The position numbers and the translations under genes are program-made. Positions 25,240-36,923 of a stretch of 64,000 bases of DNA are shown here, piece after piece (positions within the stretch are counted from its first letter, which is position 1; each line of letters starts with the position of its first letter). The notes beneath the pieces are model-generated. The model made no database searches. It was not told the origin of the DNA and worked only from the letters and a program-made list of their open reading frames with translations. Source of the stretch: Suillus spraguei (Eukaryota > Basidiomycota > Agaricomycetes > Boletales > Suillaceae); NCBI GenBank assembly GCA_016800925.1, contig JABCPU010000023.1, positions 304,441-368,440 on the forward strand, read 5' to 3'.

Positions 25240-25573
25240 ACAGTACTGACTTCAAAACGCCGTCGATTGCTGACGAAAATGTCTCGAACGCCAACTTACG
25301 ATTTCTTTGTTGTAGTCTTTGTGCCACCACCCTGTTATGATCACACCATTTGTTGTGGTATTTTCACTCATACATTATCTATATATCGCCCATGTTACTT
25401 CGCTGTTGCACTACACATCGGGTATTGATTCGTATATCCCATGCATTGTTTGGTAAATAATGAGTATCGTGTTATTAGTGGAATAGTAGTGTAAAAATAC
25501 AGCATGAATGCGAGCACAGCTCTGGCAAGTCCGAGATAAAAAAACTATGAACATATGTATTCGACATGAGACA
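25240..25573. other. convergent intergenic region
   Basis: AT-rich stretch between the 3' ends of the acidic protein gene and RHO3. It contains AATAAT-like and TATAT stretches consistent with 3' UTRs. Nothing else seen. Confidence 0.4.
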
Positions 25574-26678
25574 TCACATCACAACGCACCCAGACCCAGA
25601 CCCCTTCGCCCGCGTGCTCAAGGACACACGTGCGGCCTCATAAAAGACCTCCGAAACGCCTCTATTGTGCTTCGAACTACATTCTATGATAATCGAGTCA
25701 GCTCACGCGAACAAACAGGTAAAAAAGAATGATAGCCACCAAGATACCGTGATGCTCGTATTCGACGGGCAACTGCAAGACCCTCCTCATACTGCACTGT
25801 ATGAGCCCCATATCGAGCAAGTCGATCACGAACAGTTCGATCGTCCCGAAGGTCGCATTTAAGGGCTATCGTATGTCAGATCATGTTGTAAAGTGAGGTT
25901 GTTAAGGTACCACTGACCGACTAGAACAAGCTATTTCGAGAATTAGCTAATGTCAGAAAAGATGTAAGAATAATTGCACACCTTTACACCTGGACAGTAT
26001 TCTATTATTTCATCGATCCACTGCCAAAATAAATTCAGTTAGACGAACCATGGGAAGCAGGAACGGATGTACCTTCGACTCGACGTTCTCCAGCGATGTT
26101 GGGTTGTCGACCTGTGAAGATAGTATAAGCCTTGGTGTCCCAAGGAATGATGGGTTCTGCGACTGACAGAGAAACAAATCATGATGACATGTGTTTCTGC
26201 ATAGCTTAACGATCGTAGCCGGTCAAACTCCTCCTGTCCTAATGAGCCCTTCGAATGTTAGATGTTACAGAGAACAAATAGAGGTATGGTCTATGAATTT
26301 GCTCACCGGCGGTATCCCATAGGCTGAGCTCTACTAGCTGGTCCTCCACATATATATCATGCACATAGTTCTCGAAGACGGTCGGCTCGCTAGCATGGCG
26401 CAGTTGGTCGCCAAGTAAAACATAAGGTAAAGTGCTTACTAGACTTGGGTGAAGAAGCCTCTCGTGAAGACATTCAATAGTGACGTTTTGCCTATCAGAA
26501 CAGTTATAGTGTCTTGTCTCAATGAGTGAAGCAAAGGTCGTACCGCAAGCGCCATCCCCGCATACCACAACCTTTCTTTGTATCTGTCACCCACGTTAGT
26601 TCGAACCACATTAATTGAGAACTGGCTCACAGGTCGACGGCCAAAACCTGTTTTCGAAGAAGACCCACAGATTACCAT
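25574..26678 (-). CDS. RHO3: Rho-family small GTPase Rho3
   Basis: Membrane-anchored GTPase for polarised growth and exocytosis. The ATG at 26676-26678 gives MVICGSSSKTGFGRRP, with an early Cys that may be palmitoylated as in Rho3 (inference). Then come KVVVCGDGACG|KTSLLNVF (P-loop), YEPTVFENYVHDIYVEDQ (effector loop), LSLWDTAGQEEFDRLRSLSY (switch II), VDNPTSLENVESK, WIDEIIEYCPGVK, a 13-nt exon for LVLV, ALKCDLRDDRTVRDRLARYG, the Rho3-type VQYEEGLAVARRIRASRYLE, and CSSKHNRGVSEVFYEAARVS. The C-terminus is CVVM, a CAAX box, then the TGA at 25574-25576. Nine or so exons separated by about 50-nt introns. Identification as Rho3 rather than Rho1/2/4 rests on the RYGAHTVQYEEG region. Confidence 0.93.
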
Positions 26679-27123
26679 GAGACTCAAAAGATAAGTGAGA
26701 GATCGAAATATGAAGCTTGAAGAGTTATTTCCCCAGTTGTGGCGGTGTGTGCAACTTGGTGACTAACCGGAAGAGAGTTGTCCCCCGTCTGCCAAACAAA
26801 ACTAAACAATGTTCCGGGCCACACATGACACCATAGTGTAAGTAATCCATGCTTTGATTCAAAGATCATAAGTATGAAGATATCAAGAAATGAGATGAGA
26901 GAAAACTGATGAGAAAAATATAGAAGTAAAATGGTATCAGGACAAGAAGAACAACTATGTCACGGCAAACAATAGTATGAGACGGGACACCTAGTTATAT
27001 GTACATCTTTACCATATTTATAATCCATCAGAGAAGTAGGAAGGGGCCGGTATCAACCCGTGGAGTCGTCCGAGCATGGCAACAGGACGAGAATTTTCCT
27101 CCTTCGCCTGACACCCACGAGCA
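26679..27123. other. intergenic region upstream of RHO3
   Basis: Presumed RHO3 promoter/5' UTR and 3' UTR of the downstream Zn2Cys6 gene, both on the minus strand. No coding signal seen. Confidence 0.4.
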
Positions 27124-30100
27124 CTACGACGTCCCGAGACCACTTTGTGCTACAAACTCTTGCCAAGTGTTGTGCATTGTATCTTCTGGAGAATCGCGGC
27201 GTGAACCTGAAAATATCTGTCCGTTCATTTGCGAGTAATGGGCCTCGTTACTAGGACCATAATCGAACACAGGAAAATAGTTGGGGAATTGTCCTGCGAC
27301 AAGCTCCATGGACTGCATTGGTGTCTGAGAATCGGTGTATCCTGAATTTTCCGAATAATGAGGCGTGTTTTCCCTGACAGGGGACATGGTATACGCAGAT
27401 TGGTCTGCATATGTCGGCCCCACGTTATGCGATTGTCCCGTGGCCGGGAAAGTCTGTAGGTAAGCCAGAACGTTCGGGTGCACTGCTGGATGTGCGTTTC
27501 CTGATATGAGTGGGAGAGGAACCACGGGATTCATAGATGTGGGGGAGCGATCAAAGACTGCCGCAGGAGAGGATGACGCCGACAGTGAATCCTTCTTCGC
27601 GACCAAACGTGTCCTCCCACCGAGCGTGGCCAGTTCATCTTCGTCGTCATACGGCGAGTATGGCTCAGATGGTTGACGAGTAAGCGGCGACACTTTACCC
27701 TTCCTGTGCTCAGTAAGGCTGAGATGAGCTTTATTTCGTAAGCCAGTCATCACCTCCTGTTGGAAACCATCAGTAAGAGTTCTTCGCCCAAGCTTCCAAA
27801 GAACATGGTTATGGTGGTCATAAACACAAAGAACTTACCAAAACGGACTGCGCACGAAAACCTCTGGCTGCCTTCGAGAATAACTCACAAGCAGAGTCCA
27901 ATTGCACCAACGCCGAAGGGGCCAAACTCATAGATGGACATCTGGTTACTACAGACCCTAGTACGATCTATAAATAAGAACATGCGATGATTAACACCAT
28001 TTGCAGAGGTCAAAGATGGTTCAAGATACATACTGCGCAAGAGAACAGGTGGCCCCAAAGGAACCAGATACGCTCGCTTGGCTCCTTCAGTTGAGTATGA
28101 AGGTTGCGCATGAGGGCAACGAGCGAGCCCGCGCTGCGATAAGCAGCAATGACCGAGGTGCCATAGGGACTTCCCAGGGGGTCTTTTGGATGGTCAGTTA
28201 CGGCACGTGCAAAGAAACTTCGGTGGAGGTATAGAAGATCTGATATGGGAGGCACTGTTAGCAATGATGTGCTGCGGACCTTTCCTCGATATATCACCAA
28301 GAGCGATATCATCAAGATTAGGTTTCAAAACTACTTACTCATTTCCCGAATAGCCAATACAATATGACGTTGCAACAAGAGCATCACACTTTCGGGATAA
28401 TGTGTGTCGGCCGGTCCTGTGGAGGCGCCAAAACCGACAACTTGCAGCGCTTGGGGGACAGGGAAGGCACGGAGTTTGCGGTCAAGCTGGAGGACTGTGG
28501 CATACGTTGGTGTTTTGGCACCAAATGCCTGGTCATGAACAACACTCATGCACTCTGAAGTGAAACGGTGTTTCCAAGCATGGACTGGATAGTGATGTAA
28601 TTGGTCATCGAAAACAAGATATCCCCGTGGAGTAAGAACTTACAGATGTTTTCCTCTGACGCATCTGTTGAGTATGGCAATTTGCAATCCATATGAGCCA
28701 CGTAGAAAGATACCGGTCGACCAAATGTAAGACACTGAGAATACCGTTCTCCCATAAGTAATCAAACAGCACCCACGGTGCCAAATGGGGCGTACCTGCC
28801 ATGAGTCGTATGTATATAGCTCCCAGAAGAGCTCTCTGCGACGCAGAGTCTCCTTTTGATCCACTCCCCATCGACTAGGATCCCGGTCTAATGGGTGAGA
28901 ATGTGGCGTTAGTCTCTGAAACTGAATATTGGGGTGCAATAACATTACGTACGCAGGCCAATCTGCCAAGTGACCAGGTGAGCATGATAAACCGGGGGCC
29001 CTTGGCTATGTATGGCTTACACTTTGCGCCACTTTGATAGCTATGCCCATAATTGCCCACCGTGCGCCAGAATTGGAACCATGACGGTCCGACATAAAAA
29101 GGTAGAAAGTCATCAAGAACTAAAAGGGTATGAGTAAGAATGATACGATGGGAAAATTGTCCTTACAAGAGCTTGAACGGCACTAATAGTCGGATCTTCG
29201 AATAGTGAACTCTGAAACAGTGCAGCCCGGGCTAATTGGTGATATTTCTCGGCTTCGACATTGTATGCTGGTTGGTGTACATCCATGAGGGTACCTATCG
29301 CGAGGATCATGAACACGAGAGACAACTTGTGTGAAAGAAGGGGATCATCGGAGGGCGGGCCGACATTGGGAGTGTAAAATTGGGGATATATATCTTCGTA
29401 GAAGCACTGCTGGCTTATGGGATTGTACCTTTCGTGGGGAAATCAGAACTTTCACACCGATAGAAAAAAGCGGACAGACATCCATGCACCTAGGCGATAG
29501 TAGGTCTGACATATCTCTTGGGCTTTGGCATGCTCTGGAAGGTACCAGAAGAGAGATCTTAGTCGCATGTTCTCAACATGAATGGATGCGTGTGATGAGG
29601 GCAGAATTGGGAATGCCCCACTTCGCGCGAGAATATCGGCGGGAAGGACTGTTTGAAGTGCAGCAAGACGATCAGCGTCAGTCTCGAAATCTTCGCTTGC
29701 TTCATTCTACAGATGTTTAGAAAATAATTATGGGTAAATTTGACCACTTAGACAAACCTGTAGGAAGTACTGGGGCACTCATTATCAGAGGTAGCGACAA
29801 CCACGTTAAATGAGTAATCACGTACCCAGGAGTTCGCGATGGATCCAAAGTACTTTGCACCACCGGAAGCACTGATCGATAAGGACCCAAAAGCGTCAAC
29901 AACCTCGCCGTTCTGCTCTTCTTCCTTGGCTTCGCATCGAGGTATGTTTCTATTACTTGGGGGTTCACGCTGCAAAGGTGATTTGATTTGTAATAAGTCA
30001 TCAGTCAAAAGAGGGTGCCTGTCTGTAGACACTAGAGAGTGGGAGTGGCGAAGAGCGTCTTCTAAATCTCGAACACGTTGACAGAGTTCTGATATCTTCT

Positions 30101-30520
30101 CGTGAAGTTCTTGAGTTGATGCCAAAACGAATCTTGATCATGAGAGATAATCAGACACTACTGGGCTTGGAAGTATCGGTATTGCTTGCCTGTTCCCCTG
30201 GCCGGTTGTCAAAGAACCTGTGATATGGATGATCAGTCTGTTGACTTGGATTGAGTTGAATTGGGGACGTACCATCAGGACAGATGGCACCACAGCCACG
30301 TTTCACGCATGAACCACAAGGAATCGCTCTATCACAACGTAACTTGAGACTGTAAAGAAAGAACATTACATGATAAAAGTGAGTAATATACATTAGTTGC
30401 TGTGGCTTACCGTCTACATTCTGCACAAGAAAGACGAGTAGCGCCTTTTCTGCGTTTCTTTGCAGCATCACCATAAAGATTTTGCTCCATGCGACTTGGA
30501 GAAATTGGGGATGATAGCAT
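27124..30520 (-). CDS. Zn(II)2Cys6 transcription factor with fungal-specific regulatory domain
   Basis: Two in-frame ATGs are possible, at 30518-30520 (MLSSPISPSRMEQ) and 30488-30490. The N-terminal zinc cluster spans an intron: RLSCAECR, then RLKLRCDRAIPCGSCVKRGC, C-x2-C-x6-C-x5-C-x2-C-x6-C. It is followed by FVLASTQELHEKISELCQRV, a coiled-coil dimerisation stretch (RDLEDALRHSHSL), and HPLLTDDLLQIKSPL. The middle exons, including YHQLARAALFQSSLFEDPTI and ISAVQALVRTIF, fit the fungal-specific transcription factor domain. The C-terminus is Ser/Pro-rich (SPYDDEDELATLGGRTR) and ends NTWQEFVAQSGLGTS at 27124. About 12 short introns are needed. The arrangement is that of a widely conserved basidiomycete regulator (recalled, not checked). 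Target genes unknown. Confidence 0.85.
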
Positions 30521-33028
30521 GTGGAGGCCCTAAGGGCGATGTAGACTGATGGCAGGAGAAAAGAAGATAGGTACCATAATTATCACATTGTGATGGTTTT
30601 CAATTGAGCCTATGTGAACTAAGTCCAGCTAAATTCCGCGCTGATTATACCATAGAGTATTATGTACTGTAATTTCCAAATGTGGATTAAACGGGACCAT
30701 CACCCCCTTGCCGACCCCTCGGCACGGATGTATTTTGAATATCGCTGACCTCACAAGTAGCACGCGGAGTGAGTGTACGAAATTCGTGACCCCTCTCTTG
30801 AGCTCACATAGTAATTTTACTTCCAGTTTACATCCTTCTATCAAGATTTTAAAAAACACGAGGCCTTCATAACCTGTCTCATTCTACGCCATTCACAAAT
30901 CTTCAATTCATTGCGGATAAACCTTTTTTTCCGCCGTTCCGTTACTTCCATAATCATCCCAGCATAATCGGATCTTGTTCACCCAGCATAAATTTCTCGA
31001 GACCCCGTGGGCCACAACGCGGGTTATACTAGTTCGCAATTCTGTCGCAATGGTCTGGGCTCTTGGATAGCCTTCCTCAGGTACACCGTCACACTTACCC
31101 CATGTTCATCCTCTTCCGGTTGATGGGACTCATGACGTTTCATCGTTCGCTTAGCAAGGCCTTCCTAAAATATATTATCGTCTTTGGAGTCAATCACGCA
31201 CTACATTGACAGTGGACACCGCTCATAGCGTCCGAAAAGAAGCACGGAAGACGCCAGACACCAGTGACAGCCGATGACGAGATGAGAAGGACACCCCTTT
31301 CAGTCGCTGCGGCATCGGTAAACAATGCCAATGCAGGTCTTGCTTACTATGATCAACACTGCCAGGGGAACACTACACTCTTTCACACCGGTAACTCTCA
31401 ATAATTCAGGTTAATCCCATAGCGTATACACTGCACTCAAAGAGGACTAGATAAAACTGCCCCAACGTCAAAAGCGGGTTCATATTATATAGCACGACAT
31501 CCCGAGTCACGACATTGGACACCTCCCGGGACCAACATATCCAGAACCATCTGAAAGTCAAGAAGACGATCGGCATAATCTAATCGGAATGAAGATCATA
31601 TGGACCTTTTTACGAGCTCACGGGATTTGTTTTTGGAAGCCAGTAAAGCAATGTCAAAAAAATACCAAGTTATCTCACAATCTCTCCAGATTGTTCTCTA
31701 CATTTGTACATCGGCGCAATCGCGATCGAGCTTTACATCTCTTTCTGCCATTTCGGAATGCAGGCGGCCCGTCCGTCACTCACTCATTAACTCATATTTA
31801 GTTTGCCCAGTAGGCTTCTACCCTGTGCCTCGAGGCATTCTCATGATAAGACCTACGCAGGCACAACTCAGTGGCTGCCTATGGTGGGACACTATCGTTC
31901 TATCGATGTGAGATTGTGATAATTCTAGGACAACTTCGTAGGAGTCCGTGACAATCGAATGTGCATGGGAACTTCAAGCGTGCGTTATGAGCGGATGCGA
32001 TATGCATTTCACTCGACTTGGCCAAGCCCATCATTCATCCGCGATTCTCGAACTGAATGCACCTGGTGAGCATTCATTCATTGTTTGACAATCCTCGTGC
32101 CAAGGAAGATAACAATAGGTCCATACCCAAGACTAGCCTATGGGAAGTAGCATCTAGGTTTTTTCGCCGCTTCTGAATCTCCAACCGCGGAAATATCGGT
32201 CTTCGCGTCGCAAGAAATTATTGCCCTATATCTCGAAAGGACCAGGTACGTTAATCATCGCAAATCATGGTCACAGCCTCTCAAAGACTTCGAGCTCATA
32301 AGGTTGACCTCCGGTTTCTAAGGATCTGCACACGAACACTACGGAACACTCACTATCCATTTTTGAACGCCGAAACACCACGTCTGCATCCGCCCCTCCG
32401 GTGTTCAGGGGTCTGTGCTTGTTCAGCCTGACAGACAGTTATACAATACTATTGTCAAGTGCAAGTTATTAATGGCACCAAAATGTACTTTACCTTGACT
32501 GATGTACCGAGTCACGGTCAACTGATCACTCTCGCCTTTAGATCGGCACTGATTACGATTTGCGGACCATAAGTCGTTGAAAATTTGCGATGGATCAATG
32601 AGCATCCATCTAGAGTCTGGGCTAGCCATCATTGCATTTAGGCGCTTCGGGCTGCTAAATGGAATTCCGTGGATGCTTGAAACAGTCAGTTGCTCATATC
32701 CAACTTGTGTCTCGTACGTCTGTACTTTCTGATATGCGTTGTTAGCCATTCCTTACAACGATCCTGAATGCCGCTTTCATTGCTAGTACATAGTAGTTTA
32801 TTATCAGTGAAATCTATCCGCTCACCGAAGCACAGCCCCACATCATGCCTAGCCCATTCTGCAGCGATCACATCCGACAGTGTTGACGCCGTCGGAAAGT
32901 TACCGCCCTGCTAAAATCTTTCCCTCTCCTTTCCGATATTAAGTCAGCGACGGAATACACGTGTGGTGTATGTATCACGTTCCCTCATCCTTCTCAGGTT
33001 GCACGCCACCAACGTTTCGTTGGCAACT
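30521..33028. other. 2.5-kb gene-poor interval
   Basis: No secure gene. Minus-strand frames at 32423-32749 (MANNAYQKVQTYE..., 108 codons) and 32686-32871 (61 codons) are the longest and overlap out of frame. Plus-strand frames at 31589-31911 have no family resemblance. The left part should be the promoter of the minus-strand Zn2Cys6 gene. Confidence 0.4.
32423..32749 (-). CDS. hypothetical short ORF, uncertain
   Basis: A 108-codon frame beginning MANNAYQKVQTYETQVG and containing SSIHGIPFSSPKRLNAMMAS and PDSRWMLIDPSQIFNDLW. The composition looks protein-like, but I do not recognise a family. A second open frame overlaps its start, and a possible donor (AAGGTAAAG) lies at SQ/GK. It could be part of a spliced gene, a fragment, or chance. 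Confidence 0.22.
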   Translation of the reverse strand: MANNAYQKVQTYETQVGYEQLTVSSIHGIPFSSPKRLNAMMASPDSRWMLIDPSQIFNDLWSANRNQCRSKGESDQLTVTRYISQGKVHFGAINNLHLTIVLYNCLSG

Positions 33029-33332
33029 TTATCCCTCGCCAATTCTGAAAAGTTGTTCGTGCACCATCCGCTCAATATTTCCCACGACATCGCGTGAAAA
33101 CAGCTTCACGGGGTCAGCATATTCCCGAAGGCTGCGTATGACCTTGCCATTAAGAGGGGACGTCGTATTTGCTTTTGGCGGACGATTTGAAAGAAGATCT
33201 TCTCAGCAAGTCGGCAAGGTGCTTAATTGCTTCACCATGATGGTCAGAAGACGGGGCGTGGAGAAAGTCAGAAATAGAAAATTTCGAATGTATCCTATTT
33301 TTACATCCATAATCTTCTATCGATACAAGCAT
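33029..33332 (-). pseudogene. small minus-strand coding remnant with a frame break
   Basis: The first frame runs from the ATG at 33330-33332 through SDFLHAPSSDHHGEAIKHLA and DLLRRSSFKSS. An overlapping frame then continues SPLNGKVIRSLREYADPVKL, FSRDVVGNIERMVHEQLFRI and GEG to a TAA at 33029-33031. Both halves look like real protein; joining them needs a one-base excess (or two-base loss) near 33155-33175, because I see no intron of usable size. I do not recognise the family. It lies downstream of the coiled-coil gene on the same strand. Confidence 0.3.
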
Positions 33333-33596
33333 TCTGCGTCTTCTGAGCTGAACGTCGAACGATTTCGAAGTGGTTTATCTATCTGAGTAGGGCAGTTATC
33401 TGACCGATTCGAATCTGTTCTCCCTATACCTCGTCCGACTCTCGTACTCATGTACATTACATAGGTATACGCTATATCTGCGAAAAAGTGTATTTGTCTT
33501 GAGAAATTCGTATCCAAAGTTGGAAAACGAATGCGAATGTCTAATACCTAGGGCACTCACAGAAAGCCCGATCAGAAAATGCTTACAGCACACTAA

Positions 33597-35036
33597 TCAA
33601 ATGTCAATTGGGGCCAGGGTTTCATCGGTGCGTGAGGGAGGCAGCTTGCCCTCGAGATTGACATCGAGATCCCGTGATGAACAAGATGTCACACTGGTGG
33701 TATCTCGTACGTATACAACTGGCCGAGGACGCTCGCTTGCAGGGCTGATGGGCTCGGCTACAGAATCCTCGATGGAAGATGTATCCGACATGCCATTATA
33801 CATTGGCTCTTGATCAACGTGGTGCGGTGTTTGGGAAGTAGTAGCTGCCGTGGCACGAGCACCGAAGAAGTCACCCAATTTCTTGGAGAGAGGAACAGGG
33901 GGCGTCAGTGATGATTGGGGTGGTGATACAGTCTGGACAGGAGGTGCGACGGGGGTTGGAGGGACTACCGCAGGAATCTGTGACACGGAATCTGCTCGCC
34001 AGAGTTTGAATCCCCACCCAGCAGCAGGTGGCGGTGGTGCTTTCTTCACCTCCGCAGGCAAGGGGGGAAGGGTCTTTGGTACAGCTCCAACCTGGTTCTC
34101 TTCAATGAATCCCCGCAGAGCTTTGATGCAAGTGTCTGAAGCTTCGCGAGCCTCGTTTGTTTCACTCAGCTCGTGTTTCACGTCGTCAAGTTCAGCCTTC
34201 ACAGCATTGAGCTCCCTGCGTAACATTTCCAATTCAGCAGACTCCTCCGAAGGGAAAAGAGACTGTGGTGGTGAGCCACGAGTGAACAATCCAGACATCC
34301 GCCTCGTGTGAGAAGGCTGTTGGGTTTTGCTTTTCTGCACATCGGGAAGGGTGGAAGTCGTGGGAGTTGAAGTGGGGATAGGGGATGACAAATGAGCGCT
34401 ATCGAAAGAGTTGTTTTCGGAGACCGAGGATATTCGTTTATGGGTATTGTTACGCCCAGCCGTTGATACAATCAATGATGCACGTTTAGAGGGTAGCGGG
34501 CCATTGAAGGATGAAACGCCCGCTCTTGACAAGTCAAGAGCTGAGGGCACATGACTCGCCCGTCGATTTTCAGACTGTAGACGCATGAGGCCACGCCTGA
34601 GAGGCATTGTGAGTAACACGTTGTGCAAATAATATAGGTATGAAACAAACCTGCTTTCCTCAACTGTCGTCCTGAGTATGGATATAGTGTCTTCGTAGTC
34701 CTTAATCTTTATACGAGCATTATCCAGTTCCTCCTGCGCCTTCGAGCATTTCTCGGTTATATGCCTAAGCATATCCGCAGTTTCTGCCTCGCGGGCCCGC
34801 ACTTTGATGATTGTCTGTGAGAACTCATCTCGCTCACTTGTAACATTTGCGAGCGACAGTCTCAGTTGAGTGACGATTGAAGCGAGGACGTGAGAATCTA
34901 GGGAATGAGGACGATCTTTGGCATCTACAGGTGAGTTCGGGTTTGATTCATCGTTGAGCTGACGCTCCAGTTCTAAGGTGAGATCGATGGAGAAAGGGCG
35001 AGGTGGGTCGTCTTGTTCTTGTTCATGAATAGTCAT
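33597..35036 (-). CDS. coiled-coil protein, fungal, unknown function
   Basis: The ATG at 35034-35036 gives MTIHEQEQDDPPRPFSIDLT. A first coiled coil covers roughly residues 55-130 (LANVTSERDEFSQTIIKVRA; EELDNARIKIKDYEDTISIL). A 54-nt GT-AG intron at 34597-34650 is in frame, so the whole gene is also open without splicing. A Ser/Pro-rich middle (SSPIPTSTPTTSTLP) precedes a second coiled coil (ELEMLRRELNAVKAELDDVK; HELSETNEAREASDTCIKAL). Pro-rich segments (LPPLPAEVKKAPPPPAAGWG) resemble SH3 ligands (inference). The end is at 33597. No catalytic domain is visible. About 460 residues after splicing. Confidence 0.8.
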   Translation of the reverse strand: MTIHEQEQDDPPRPFSIDLTLELERQLNDESNPNSPVDAKDRPHSLDSHVLASIVTQLRLSLANVTSERDEFSQTIIKVRAREAETADMLRHITEKCSKAQEELDNARIKIKDYEDTISILRTTVEESRFVSYLYYLHNVLLTMPLRRGLMRLQSENRRASHVPSALDLSRAGVSSFNGPLPSKRASLIVSTAGRNNTHKRISSVSENNSFDSAHLSSPIPTSTPTTSTLPDVQKSKTQQPSHTRRMSGLFTRGSPPQSLFPSEESAELEMLRRELNAVKAELDDVKHELSETNEAREASDTCIKALRGFIEENQVGAVPKTLPPLPAEVKKAPPPPAAGWGFKLWRADSVSQIPAVVPPTPVAPPVQTVSPPQSSLTPPVPLSKKLGDFFGARATAATTSQTPHHVDQEPMYNGMSDTSSIEDSVAEPISPASERPRPVVYVRDTTSVTSCSSRDLDVNLEGKLPPSRTDETLAPIDI

Positions 35037-36923
35037 GGCTAATGGAACGTGGTCGTGGTTAATCGTAAAAAAGTGTGAGCTACAAGTACTGGTTTATGTT
35101 GGCATGTGGACCAGTAGTAAGTTGGGCTTCGAAAGTTGGTATGGTGGCAGCCACGTCGCGTACTGTCTGGGCAGGAATGACCCTTTACACTGCCTGCCTT
35201 TTATGGTTAGTGGCTATGAAGATGGCCGTGTCACTGTCGGTCATTGACATGTCAGTAGCAACATAGCTTGAATTTAGTCTGCTAGGGGCGCCCTTGAGAG
35301 AGCATAGGATGTACACATCCCGTCGACCGACAACCACAGCCTTTCTCGGCGTATCCCCGGACTGCTTCGACATCCGGTGTACACCCTGACTGTGACGATG
35401 GGCTGACTCAACAAGCCGGGTTTCATTTGGTAAGAATTTCAATACTGTAAGCTCCGTGTCAGTAACCGCAGTACATATGAAATCACATTTGTGAGTGGGA
35501 TCAGGTTCAGAGTAGACATATTAATTTGAGGCTTATAATGAAAAGGTACTTTGGACGAAGACCGGTTAGATGGTCTATATACGTCACTTGATCCGAACTG
35601 CATCTTTAAATGACTAATATGCTACTGCGCTCAAGTCTGTAAGAGAGTGAGTAGGTGCATAACTCCTGGCCTATGATCTTTAGCATGTCAGCTGAATCGA
35701 ATCGAATATTCTTTCGATTCACCAGTAACTTGGCACAAGGTGCCAGTGCGGCAATTGCTTGGTCGTATAGACAACGAAAATGAACATTCCAAAGCCAGTC
35801 GTTCATCTAATGCTGCGCCGGAGGTGGCACCACAAGTATCGTGTGCATTGCGACAAACTTATTTGAATGTGATGCCCGGAATGTTCTAATTGTACGCCTG
35901 GGAAGTCAGGAGTGACTGTAATTGGTTGAAGGCGTGCGGGTGGGACTAACTGTGATGTCAGGGTGATGCAAAGCTCCTCTCCGCTAGAACCTTCAGGCTG
36001 CCCCATAATAAGATAAGACTTAAAAGGATTCAATTTAGGTGTTCATACACCACAAGGAACACTTAGGACATTTCCTACGGAAAAAAAATTACGAATAAAC
36101 TGGATCACAGAATGAGAAAAACGCACAACTGTACAAACGATTTATGAAGGAGTCAGATAACATGCATAAAATCTCGTTCCCACGAGACTGAGCTGTGTGA
36201 GATGAGCGCATTATAAACCCTACTCACCTATCGCACTTCAGTGCATCTCACGGGTCTTCATATGTCACGATACAAAGGGCCGTTAGAGTCCCAAGAGGAC
36301 CCAGCAAGTACCGCTCGTGCTGCCTGACAACGGATCCACAATATTCTGGGACTTTACATTGCAAATAATCGTTTCTGACGTGTGGGTGTGTGACAGATAA
36401 ACTGGTCTGCGACCTATGTAATGAGATTCCAACGTCATCAGGCGAGAAGGGAGCGTGCTGGATTCCGATGCCATATCACTCAGCAGACAAAGTGATGGCT
36501 ACACGCAAGATTTTTCAGCGCATATTAGCCTGCATCTAGGTAACCGTCTTCAAGCTTAGCGCTTCCTGTTGTCCGGTTAACGATGGGAAATACTCACCGT
36601 CGATGTGATTCTGCATTGGATCAATTAGAAATGAGGGATAAGTATAAACTGTTCGCAAGCACAGCAAACACGCATCGTTAGGGGGGTTCAGGCAATTTCG
36701 AGTATTCGTCTGTACGTGTCCAATAGAACGGCATGACACGACACAAGATGGAAATAAAATAAAATCGCATTTTCTGCCCTTGTTTGTACAAACATACAAC
36801 CTTCAATAGATCTGCTAAATAACACATTATCCTTCACAGCATTCCATTTCAAAGCAAAATACCAGGTCTTAGCAAAAGGGTCATTCTCCCAGCTCCGGTG
36901 GTGTGGATATTGCGCCAACGCCC
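35037..36923. other. 1.9-kb interval with only doubtful small ORFs
   Basis: Short minus-strand frames at 35606-35806, 35803-36033 and 36283-36474 are present. The only one with some coherence is at about 35690-36033 and is listed separately. No RNA gene or transposon signature seen. The left end should include the promoter of the coiled-coil gene. Confidence 0.35.
35690..36033 (-). CDS. hypothetical small protein, uncertain
   Basis: The ATG at 36031-36033 starts MNPFKSYLIMGQPEGSSGEE and continues CITLTSQLVPPARLQPITVT and PDFPGVQLEHSGHHIQ. A plausible short intron (GTTTGTCG...GCGCAG) would add TLDERLALECSFSLSIRPSN before a stop near 35690, giving about 97 residues of beta-rich composition. 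No family recognised; splicing is a guess. Confidence 0.22.
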
